The position numbers and the translations under genes are program-made. Shown here piece by piece: positions 1 to 5,722 of a stretch of 6,824 nucleotides of DNA (position 1 is its first letter; each line of letters starts with the position of its first letter). Source of the DNA: Pseudomonadota bacterium (lineage in GTDB: Bacteria > Pseudomonadota > Alphaproteobacteria > Rhizobiales > Rhizobiaceae); assembly GCA_023393575.1 (NCBI GenBank), contig JAEWKX010000151.1, positions 1 to 6,824 on the forward strand. Direction: 5' to 3'. The notes under the pieces are model-generated. The model was not told the DNA's origin. It saw only the letters and a list, made by a program, of their open reading frames with translations, and did not search any database.

Positions 1-1103
1 CTTATCGCCTGGACGGATTCCTCGAAGGCAGAGGCTGCCCCCACCGCACTTCCCTTGCGCAGGGCGAGACGTTCGAGATCGTCCAGCTTTTTCAGGATCG
101 CCGTCTTATCCAGTTCGGTATCGAGCACCATGTCCCCGAAGATGTGAGGCAGTGCGACAGCCTTTGCGATGCTGCCGCTGGCGGATCGGGCGGAGGTGCC
201 GTCGTCGATGAACATCAGTCCGCGCGAGGCAATGTCCCGCAGCAGCGGTTCGAGCGCGTCGGCCTCGGACAGAAGTCTGCCGCCGAGGTGGTTCATGATG
301 CCCGTATACCCGGTGATGCTTGCCATCGCCTCGTGAAGCCTGTCGATGTTCTGCTCGACAGGGGCATCGGCCAGCAAGGTCGCCGGATCAGCCTCGCTCG
401 GGGAATATCCGAACGGCTCCATCGGGATCTGCATGAGAATTTCATGGCCCTGCCGGCGGGAGGTCTGCATCCAGCGCTGCAGGCTGTTCCCGCTCGCCGC
501 GAAGGCGAGGGTGATTTCCGAAGGCAGTTCCTCTATCGCGCGCTGGGTCCCGGTTTGGCTGAGACCGAGGCCGCCGACGATGATGGCGATCCGTGTGCCG
601 CGGGCGCCCGACCAGGGGCGGGCATAATGGTCCATCGGGCGAAGCCCTGCGGCGCTCACCACGGGTAGGGGGCCATAGGAGGAATCTTCCAGGAGGTCTT
701 CGTTCGGCGTACCGGCTAGGCGAGGATCCTGCCCGATCCGGGACGCCTCGATAATCGCGGGGCCATTGCCGTCACGGCTGCGGGGGGAGTATTTGTTGAC
801 CACGCTACCGTCGTCGGTGAGCGTCCGCTCCACGTTCGCCCCTGACTCGGCAGCGCTTCTTCGAGAACCCTGCGTCTGCCGGCCCTCGCCCGAGGCTCTT
901 TCCACCGGGGATGCAGCCGTAACTGGCGTGGGAGCCTCGGCGACCCGACGCAGACCGGGCTCCTCCTGCATCGTGTAGAAGGAGAGGCCAAGGATCGCTG
1001 CCGTCGCGAGCAATCCCACAACCACCGGGCTGGAGATACGAAAGCGGCGCCGCTTTCCTGCCGGCCTGTTCCGTCCGAGCGGAGCGTGAAGATCAGGTTC
1101 CAC
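1..1103 (-). CDS. Divergent polysaccharide deacetylase family protein (YibQ-like), 3' end outside window
   Basis: The frame is open from a GTG at 1103 to the left edge (367 codons), so the C-terminus is missing. In the same frame only the ctpA stop codon lies upstream, and GTG is the first usable start; its ribosome binding site is poor. Residues 1-25 are basic (AGKRRRFR) and 26-43 form one hydrophobic segment, which suggests a membrane-anchored periplasmic protein. A low-complexity linker follows to about 168. Residues 171-367 match the divergent polysaccharide deacetylase family (Pfam Polysacc_deac_2): RIAIIVGGLGLSQ at 171-183, HEILMQIPMEP at 220-230, MNHLGGR at 270-276, FIDDGTSARS at 298-307. 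Family knowledge: the fold is that of NodB-type deacetylases, but the substrate is unknown. In enterobacteria yibQ lies next to envC, as it nearly does here, which suggests an envelope role. The acidic pair of other YibQ proteins is GG at 177-178. The family call is firm; enzymatic activity is not. Confidence 0.88.
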   Translation of the reverse strand, partial: MEPDLHAPLGRNRPAGKRRRFRISSPVVVGLLATAAILGLSFYTMQEEPGLRRVAEAPTPVTAASPVERASGEGRQTQGSRRSAAESGANVERTLTDDGSVVNKYSPRSRDGNGPAIIEASRIGQDPRLAGTPNEDLLEDSSYGPLPVVSAAGLRPMDHYARPWSGARGTRIAIIVGGLGLSQTGTQRAIEELPSEITLAFAASGNSLQRWMQTSRRQGHEILMQIPMEPFGYSPSEADPATLLADAPVEQNIDRLHEAMASITGYTGIMNHLGGRLLSEADALEPLLRDIASRGLMFIDDGTSARSASGSIAKAVALPHIFGDMVLDTELDKTAILKKLDDLERLALRKGSAVGAASAFEESVQAI

Positions 1104-1141
1104 GAAAAGATGTCCGCAGGTGGCCTTCCAAAGGAGAAGGA

Positions 1142-1160
1142 GCCGGTCTTCCGATCCGGC
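1142..1160 (-). repeat. Small inverted repeat in the ctpA-deacetylase gap
   Basis: In the 66-bp gap after ctpA the minus strand reads GCCGG, nine bases, CCGGC, followed by a pyrimidine-rich stretch (TCCTTCTCC). This could form a short hairpin. It lacks a T-run, so I do not call it a terminator. It might act on mRNA stability or may be chance in GC-rich DNA. Confidence 0.3.
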
Positions 1161-1169
1161 CCCCTGGCA

Positions 1170-2495
1170 TCAGTTCTTGACCGCTGCGGCCTTGTCGGGG
1201 CTCGGCGGGAAGGCCGGATCGGTCTTGTTGCCGCGGAGCAAATCCAGCGCATAGTTCAACTGGACGTCATCCTTGGCTTCCGGCGGTACATAGGCGACCG
1301 AGCCGGAACCTTCCTCGGTCTCGTTCTGGCCGGGAATATGGCCGCGAAGGCTGGATTCGCCTTCGGCGCGGACCTTGCCCTGCAGGTCTTCCGGAAGCGG
1401 TTGCTCCACCTTGATGTCGGGCTTGATGCCGGTGCCCTGGATGGAAGTGCCCGATGGCGTATAGTAGAGCGCGGTCGTCAACCGGAGTGCGCCGCTTTCA
1501 CCAAGCGGAATAATGGTCTGTACCGATCCCTTACCGAAGGAGCGCGTGCCGAGGACGGTGGCGCGCTTCAGGTCCTGCAACGCTCCGGCAACGATCTCCG
1601 AGGCCGAAGCAGAGCCGCCGTTGATCAGGACGACGACCGGCTTTCCGTCCGTCAGATCACCGGGGCCCGCGTTGAAGCGGCGCGTTTCATCGGCGTTGCG
1701 GCCTCGGGTCGAAACGACCTCGCCACGCTCCAGGAAGGCGTCGGAAACGTTGATTGCCTGATCCAGAAGGCCGCCTGGGTTAAGACGCAGGTCGAGGACA
1801 TAGCCCTTGAGCTTGTCTTCCGGAACTTCCGCCTTGATCTTCTGGATTGCCTTTTCGAGGTCGTCATAGGTCTTTTCGGTGAAGGAGATTACCCGAAGGT
1901 ATCCGACGTCACCCTCAAGGCGCGACTTGACGGCTCTGACGGCAATGATCTCGCGCACCACGGTGATTTCGAGTGGCTTGTCCGCACCCTCGCGCAGGAT
2001 CGTCAGCTTGATTGGTGTGCTGACGGCTCCGCGCATCTTCTCCACGGCCTCTTCGAGCTTAAGGCCGCGAACCGCCTGGCCGTCGATCTCGGCAATCAGG
2101 TCGCCCGCAAGGATGCCAGCGCGCGATGCGGGCGTATCGTCGATCGGTGCGATGACCTTCACCAGTTCGTTTTCCATCGTGACCTCGATCCCGAGGCCGC
2201 CAAATTCGCCACGCGTTTGCGTGCGCATATCGTCGGCATCCTTGGCATTCAGGAAGCTGGAATGTGGATCAAGCGAGGTGAGCATGCCGTTGATGGCATT
2301 CTCGACCAGCTTTTCCTCGTCCGGCGGTGTGACATACTGCGCGCGGACGCGTTCGAACACATCGCCGAAGATCGACAGTTCCTTGTAGGTGGACGGGCCC
2401 GCAGCCTGTGCCGGCACTCCCGCTGAGTAGATGACGCTCATGGCCGTCGCACCCATCAGTGCACCGACGATCACAAGAGAAGCCTTACGAATCAT
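1170..2495 (-). CDS. ctpA: S41-family carboxyl-terminal processing protease
   Basis: This is a 441-residue periplasmic serine protease that cleaves proteins near their C-terminus. I chose ATG 2495 over an in-frame start at 2570 because it has a GGAAGGG ribosome binding site six bases upstream and opens directly into an export signal (MIRKASLVIVGALMGAT, hydrophobic to about residue 26, possible cleavage after AQA at 29-31). A PDZ domain spans about 97-170 (GGLGIEV at 99-105). The S41 catalytic domain spans about 195-370: LRLNPGGLLDQ at 236-246, NGGSASASEI at 292-301 with probable nucleophile Ser297, and FGKGSVQ at 320-326 with Lys322 and Gln326. The Ser to Lys to Gln spacing of 25 and 4 residues is that of E. 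coli Prc. The start overlaps the end of envC by 11 bp, so translation is probably coupled. Known relatives process envelope proteins and control peptidoglycan hydrolases; the substrate here is not visible. Confidence 0.95.
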   Translation of the reverse strand: MIRKASLVIVGALMGATAMSVIYSAGVPAQAAGPSTYKELSIFGDVFERVRAQYVTPPDEEKLVENAINGMLTSLDPHSSFLNAKDADDMRTQTRGEFGGLGIEVTMENELVKVIAPIDDTPASRAGILAGDLIAEIDGQAVRGLKLEEAVEKMRGAVSTPIKLTILREGADKPLEITVVREIIAVRAVKSRLEGDVGYLRVISFTEKTYDDLEKAIQKIKAEVPEDKLKGYVLDLRLNPGGLLDQAINVSDAFLERGEVVSTRGRNADETRRFNAGPGDLTDGKPVVVLINGGSASASEIVAGALQDLKRATVLGTRSFGKGSVQTIIPLGESGALRLTTALYYTPSGTSIQGTGIKPDIKVEQPLPEDLQGKVRAEGESSLRGHIPGQNETEEGSGSVAYVPPEAKDDVQLNYALDLLRGNKTDPAFPPSPDKAAAVKN

Positions 2496-3936
2496 TTCGT
2501 GCCCTTCCGATATCCTTGGCGGCCCACCATGGTCTCGAATCGACCGGTGCTCCGTCCTTCCTGAATTCAATGTAAAGTGTTGGACGATCCGTTTCCAGCG
2601 TCAAGGCCGTCACGCTCGCCACTCTTTTGTGACCCATCATCGCGATCGGCTCCCCCGCCAGAACAAAGCGACCCTGCCGCATCCTTACTTCATCCATTCC
2701 GGCGAGCACGAGATGATAGCCGTCTCCGACATTGAGAATGATCATCTGTCCGTAGCTCCGGAAAGCTCCGGCAAAAACAATCCACCCGTCTGCCGGCGCC
2801 GTTACAACCGCACCCGGGCTTGAGGCGACCGTCATACCGACGGCTGAATGTCCCGTCCCGTCTGGGTCGCCGTATGAGCGCAAGATGTCCCCCGTTACCG
2901 GAAGCTCAAGTTTCTGCCTGAGGCTCGAAAACGCGTATGCGGGGGCAATGCGGTTTTTGTCGGGCAGGCCGCTCTCGGCGCGCTGTCGTGCACGCTCCCG
3001 CTCCTCCTCGGAAAGCAGGCGCTGGCGTTCTTCTTCCAGGCGGGCTTGCTCCATCGCTTCCTGCAGGGATGAAATCTCGCCTTCGAGCGATCGTATGAAG
3101 CCTTCCAGGGAACTCGCCTTCGAGGCCAATTCTTCCGAACGCCTCCGTTCAATCTCAAGCTGCGAAGCACTCTGCCGGCCGAGTTTCTCGTTCTCCGCCA
3201 GCAGCATGTCCATGCGCTTTTCCTCTTCGCGATTGCTTGCAATCGTCGCAGTGACGGAGGCCTTCTCCGCAAGGGCATCGGCCTGCAGTTTCGACAGAGC
3301 CTGCAAATCGGCCAGCAGTCTGTCTGCTTGCGCTCTCATGCCGGGCACGACAGCGCCCAGAAGGATTGCACTTCGAACGGATGCCAGCGCATCCTCCGGT
3401 GTGACCAGGAGGGCGGGAGGAGGATTGCGTCCCATTCGTTGCAACGCGGCGAGGACTTCCGCGAGAACAGCGCGTCGGCCGCGCAGCGAGGTTCGGATCT
3501 CTTCCTCCCTCAGCCGCAATCTCGCAAGTCTTTCTTCGCTCGCGCCGATCTTCTGCTCGAATTCCTTGCGGCGCGCGGCGGAATCGATGAGGGCCTGGCG
3601 CAGATTGGCACTGGTTTTCTCCAGTTCCGCAATGTTCTGTTCGATCGCGGCGGCATTGTCCAGCGAGATACCGATCGTCCTGCTGAGATCGTCCAGTTCC
3701 TTGCGAGCTTCATCCCGTTTTTGCTCCAGTCCCTGAGCAGGATCAGGCGGGCTGGCCGGCTGCTCCAGCAATTGGGCGCGGACGGACTGACCCTCGGGAA
3801 CGAATGCAGGCATGAGTGCAACGACTGCAACAGCCCTCGCCAGGGGCAGCGTGCGACCGATGAAGTGCCTTAGCTGTCGTCTCATGAATGCCCCGATGGC
3901 GGCTTTGATCCAAGGGTAAGCTGATTTGCCGCCCAT
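2485..3936 (-). CDS. envC: EnvC-like murein hydrolase activator (degenerate M23/LytM domain)
   Basis: A 483-residue exported coiled-coil protein. The N-terminus is basic and hydrophobic (RRQLRHF at 19-25, hydrophobic 30-46), with probable signal cleavage near VRAQ at 52-55. Heptad-rich, Glu/Arg/Leu/Ala-dominated coiled coil runs about 68-165 and 200-325. A C-terminal LytM (peptidase M23) domain covers about 345-470. The zinc ligands of active M23 enzymes are mostly gone: the HxxxD motif reads HSAVG at 363-367 and the HxH motif reads YIE at 455-457. This is the pattern of E. coli EnvC, which activates amidases AmiA and AmiB at the septum without cutting peptidoglycan itself; a similar role here is inferred. 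The start is ambiguous: ATG 3936 is 11 bases from AAGGAG, GTG 3942 is 5 bases from it, GTG 3948 overlaps it, and ATG 3885 has little support. The stop TAA lies within the ctpA start region. Confidence 0.9.
   Translation of the reverse strand: MGGKSAYPWIKAAIGAFMRRQLRHFIGRTLPLARAVAVVALMPAFVPEGQSVRAQLLEQPASPPDPAQGLEQKRDEARKELDDLSRTIGISLDNAAAIEQNIAELEKTSANLRQALIDSAARRKEFEQKIGASEERLARLRLREEEIRTSLRGRRAVLAEVLAALQRMGRNPPPALLVTPEDALASVRSAILLGAVVPGMRAQADRLLADLQALSKLQADALAEKASVTATIASNREEEKRMDMLLAENEKLGRQSASQLEIERRRSEELASKASSLEGFIRSLEGEISSLQEAMEQARLEEERQRLLSEEERERARQRAESGLPDKNRIAPAYAFSSLRQKLELPVTGDILRSYGDPDGTGHSAVGMTVASSPGAVVTAPADGWIVFAGAFRSYGQMIILNVGDGYHLVLAGMDEVRMRQGRFVLAGEPIAMMGHKRVASVTALTLETDRPTLYIEFRKDGAPVDSRPWWAAKDIGRARNDS
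2502..2508 (-). promoter_or_regulatory. Ribosome binding site deciding the ctpA start
   Basis: The minus strand has GGAAGGG, then six bases, then ATG at 2495. It lies inside the end of envC and supports the start at the signal peptide rather than the longer frame from 2570. Confidence 0.7.
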
Positions 3937-3947
3937 GGCCACAACCA

Positions 3948-3953
3948 CTCCTT
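3948..3953 (-). promoter_or_regulatory. Ribosome binding site for envC
   Basis: AAGGAG on the minus strand, just downstream of the rlmH stop. It is 5 bases from GTG 3942 and 11 bases from ATG 3936, so either may be used. It argues against GTG 3948, which overlaps the motif, and against ATG 3885, which is too far away. Confidence 0.6.
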
Positions 3954-3967
3954 CTCGCCGTCGTGGC

Positions 3968-4450
3968 TCACGCTCGATGGTAGGGGTGGCCGGAGAGGAT
4001 GGTGACGGCGCGGTACAGCTGCTCCGCGATCAGAATTCGGACCAGTTGATGCGGCCAGGTCATGGCGCCCAGGTTGATGACGGCATCACATCGTTCCCGC
4101 AGCGCCGGATCAAGGCCGTCGGCACCTCCGATCGCAATCATCATGTCCCGCTTGCCGCCGTCGCGAAACTGACCGATCCTGCCGGCGAATCCCTCGCTGT
4201 CCATGGACCGGCCCCGTTCGTCCAGCAGCATCAACAATGCCCCCTCGGGCAGGGCCTTCTCCAGGGCGGCTGCCTCTTCCCGCTTGCGGATGTCGGGGCT
4301 TCCGGCGCGGCTTTCCGGAACCTCGATGACGCGGCCGAAATCCAGCCCGATGGCAGGCCCGGCCTTGGCGAAGCGGTCGAGATAGCGGGACGCAAGATCC
4401 TTTTCCGGTCCGGCTTTCAACCGTCCCACGGCAAAAAGACTGATCCGCAT
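3968..4450 (-). CDS. rlmH: 23S rRNA (pseudouridine-1915-N3)-methyltransferase
   Basis: A 160-residue SPOUT-family enzyme, close to the usual 155-160 of RlmH. In E. coli it uses S-adenosylmethionine to methylate pseudouridine 1915 in helix 69 of 23S rRNA in the assembled 70S ribosome. Diagnostic motifs: LDERG at 76-80, IAIGGADG at 105-112 (cofactor-binding knot), PHQLVRILIAEQLYRA at 133-148, and the C-terminal GHPYHRA at 154-160. I chose ATG 4450, whose protein starts MRISLFAVGRLK, because RlmH proteins begin at this strand. Longer in-frame starts at 4456 and 4495 would add non-conserved residues. The ribosome binding site is weak (GGCGG about eight bases upstream). It follows rsfS by about 96 bp, the same neighbour order as ybeB-ybeA in E. 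coli. Confidence 0.95.
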   Translation of the reverse strand: MRISLFAVGRLKAGPEKDLASRYLDRFAKAGPAIGLDFGRVIEVPESRAGSPDIRKREEAAALEKALPEGALLMLLDERGRSMDSEGFAGRIGQFRDGGKRDMMIAIGGADGLDPALRERCDAVINLGAMTWPHQLVRILIAEQLYRAVTILSGHPYHRA

Positions 4451-4487
4451 ATCCATCCGCCCGATTGAGAGCCAAACTTCGAACGCT

Positions 4488-4524
4488 GCGGCCAAGGCCC
4501 CTATGGCCGGCCGCCCGTCGACGG
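4488..4524. repeat. Cluster of GC-rich palindromes between rsfS and rlmH
   Basis: The rsfS-rlmH gap has nested symmetric sequences. GCGGCC at 4488-4493 pairs with GGCCGC at 4509-4514, GGCCGGCC at 4505-4512 is a perfect palindrome, and CCGTCGACGG at 4515-4524 is another. Together with the inverted repeat next to rsfS they could fold the leader of rlmH. No T-run follows, and function is unknown. Confidence 0.5.
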
Positions 4525-4527
4525 TTC

Positions 4528-4547
4528 AACGGCGTCAGGACGCCGTT
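4528..4547 (-). repeat. Perfect 9-bp inverted repeat at the rsfS stop codon
   Basis: The minus strand reads AACGGCGTC, CT, GACGCCGTT: two perfect 9-base arms with two bases between them, giving a hairpin of about seven pairs with a six-base loop. The outermost base is shared with the rsfS TAA stop. The following bases (GAACCGTCG) are not a T-run, so this is not a standard intrinsic terminator. It may protect the 3' end of the upstream message, cause partial termination, or be a processing site before rlmH. Confidence 0.6.
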
Positions 4548-4960
4548 TAGTGCAACGTGCCTTCCTCGAGATCGGGAGCCGCCCACATCTTCTCGATGTT
4601 GTAGAACTCCCGGACTTCGGGCCGGAACACATGGATGATCACGTCACCGGTGTCAATCAGTACCCAGTCACCGGCTTCCAGACCTTCGACGCGGGGCGTA
4701 CCCAGCCCTTCGTCCTTCAGGTCAGAGATGAGGTGATCTGCGATCGCCGCGACGTGCCGGTTCGATCGCCCGGTGACCACGACCATGTAGTCTCCCAGCG
4801 CTGATTTTCCGGCGATGTTGATGGTGACGATGTCTTCTGCTTTGGAGTCCTCGAGGCTTGCGAGGACCAGTTCGAGAGCACGGGCGGCGGCATCGGCGCC
4901 ACGTTCCAGGCTCTGCGGGAGGATGCCAGGCATCTTTCCCTTGGTGTGCACTGTCGTCAG
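4547..4960 (-). CDS. rsfS: Ribosome silencing factor RsfS (Iojap/YbeB family), start uncertain
   Basis: A homologue of RsfS, which binds protein uL14 on the free 50S subunit and blocks joining to 30S when nutrients are short. From the start used here it has 137 residues. The conserved core runs 20-127: SLEDSKAEDIVTI at 35-47, GKSALGDYMVVVTGRSNRHV at 51-70, RVEGLEAGDWVLIDTGDV at 90-107, HVFRPEVREFYNIEKMW at 110-126. The start is unresolved. A good AAGGA motif stands six bases before a CTG at 4960, giving a protein beginning (M)TTVHTKGKM, which resembles the N-terminus I recall for rhizobial relatives. GTG 4951 is 15 bases from that motif, ATG 4933 has AAGGGA only three bases upstream, and ATG 5041 has no binding site and adds non-conserved residues. 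The family and core are certain; the first codon is inference. Confidence 0.93.
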   Translation of the reverse strand: MTTVHTKGKMPGILPQSLERGADAAARALELVLASLEDSKAEDIVTINIAGKSALGDYMVVVTGRSNRHVAAIADHLISDLKDEGLGTPRVEGLEAGDWVLIDTGDVIIHVFRPEVREFYNIEKMWAAPDLEEGTLH

Positions 4961-4964
4961 GGTT

Positions 4965-4972
4965 CTTCCTTT
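4965..4972 (-). promoter_or_regulatory. Ribosome binding site for rsfS pointing to a CTG start
   Basis: AAAGGAAG on the minus strand. Its AAGGA core (4967-4971) is six bases from CTG 4960, an ideal distance, but 15 bases from GTG 4951. This is the strongest binding site in the nadD-rsfS gap and the main evidence for the start chosen. Confidence 0.5.
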
Positions 4973-5011
4973 CTTCCAGGTAACAGCTACAGCACTGTCA
5001 GCGAATCCGAA

Positions 5012-5023
5012 GCATCCGGATGC
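5012..5023. repeat. 12-bp perfect palindrome in the nadD-rsfS gap
   Basis: GCATCCGGATGC is a perfect palindrome about 50 bp upstream of the likely rsfS start. Further from rsfS, a second small inverted repeat (ATCTT, TC, AAGAT at 5052-5063) lies just after the nadD stop. These could be a protein-binding site or a leader hairpin; no match to a known operator was recognised. Confidence 0.4.
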
Positions 5024-5073
5024 GCTAAACAAAGGTGGCATCGAAGCGTTAATCTTTCAAGATCGCCGACGCA

Positions 5074-5715
5074 TCATCCATCACGTTCGGGATTGTCCGT
5101 CCTGGCCAGCCGGAGGCTGGTGGAACTGATGGCGGAGCGGGGACCGTGGAGGAAGGTCCATGCGGGAGCCGGTTTCTTCCATAGGGTGCCCGCGTCGTCC
5201 TCGTCCACGCGCGCATAGTCGAATGTTCGGGTCATATTCGACGAGAGGAAAGACAGGGTGGAACCGGGGCGGTCGACGACGGCAATCGGAAACGTGCGGA
5301 CGATAGACTGCCATTCCTGCCAGAGGTGAAAAGTCCGAAGACTGTCGGCTCCCATGATCCAGATGAAATGGATGCCGTGATTCCGGGCCTTGACGTGGGC
5401 GAGGGTATGGGCGGTGTAAGGTCCGCCCAGCGACTGTTCGAACGCCGTCACCTTGATGCGCGGGTCGCGGACCAGTTGTTCACTCAGGCGGATGCGCTCG
5501 TTGAGAGGTGCCAGCCCCGACCTGTTCTTCAAGGGATTTCCAGGTGTCACCATCCACCACAACTGGCCGAGGCGAAGCCGCCGGAGCGCGATCTCGCTCA
5601 CGAGGAGATGACCTTCATGTGGCGGGTTGAAGGACCCACCGAACAGGCCGACCACCATGCCGCGCTCCACGTGCGGCATGGAAAGGTATCGCCGATCGAC
5701 CGGTTCCTCCGCCAC
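5074..5715 (-). CDS. nadD: Nicotinate-nucleotide adenylyltransferase
   Basis: NadD joins ATP and nicotinate mononucleotide to give deamido-NAD plus pyrophosphate, the step before NAD synthetase, in the cytoplasm. The frame has 213 residues, a normal length. The nucleotidyltransferase signature GGSFNPPHEGH is at 26-36, with the catalytic (H/T)xGH-type histidines. TPGNPLK at 57-63, MGADSL at 121-126 and the C-terminal ISSTSLR at 196-202 (the ISSTxIR-type ATP-binding motif) are all present. GTG 5715 lies seven bases after the proA stop and suggests coupled translation, but it has no clear ribosome binding site. ATG 5679 (MPHVERGM) has none either. ATG 5658 has GGAG six bases upstream and would start six residues before the signature. 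I keep the longest frame because residues 13-20 resemble rhizobial relatives; the start is not certain. Confidence 0.95.
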   Translation of the reverse strand: MAEEPVDRRYLSMPHVERGMVVGLFGGSFNPPHEGHLLVSEIALRRLRLGQLWWMVTPGNPLKNRSGLAPLNERIRLSEQLVRDPRIKVTAFEQSLGGPYTAHTLAHVKARNHGIHFIWIMGADSLRTFHLWQEWQSIVRTFPIAVVDRPGSTLSFLSSNMTRTFDYARVDEDDAGTLWKKPAPAWTFLHGPRSAISSTSLRLARTDNPERDG

Positions 5716-5722
5716 CAGATGA

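Noticed and set aside
144..668. 174-codon plus-strand frame and a 178-codon minus-strand frame (716-1252) over the deacetylase gene
   Set aside because: Both are Arg/Ala/Gly/Pro-rich shadow frames. The true frame is open from 1103 to the left edge and matches a known family.
1086..2426. 446-codon open frame on the plus strand opposite ctpA
   Set aside because: It mirrors the ctpA codons in high-GC DNA, has no recognisable domain, and the minus-strand frame carries full CtpA motifs.
2496..2570. N-terminal extension of ctpA from 2570
   Set aside because: It overlaps envC by a further 75 bases, and would bury the signal peptide; the start at 2495 has a good ribosome binding site.
2885..3736. 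283-codon Ser/Arg-rich plus-strand frame opposite envC
   Set aside because: It is the antisense of the coiled-coil codons (Glu/Leu/Ala become Ser/Arg) and has no binding site or domain.
4451..4495. N-terminal extension of rlmH from the in-frame start at 4495
   Set aside because: The added 15 residues run into the palindromic gap and do not belong to the RlmH family, which starts at the MRIS strand.
5042..5073. Possible sigma70 promoter starting with TTGAAA before rsfS
   Set aside because: No acceptable -10 box lies 16-18 bases downstream on the minus strand.
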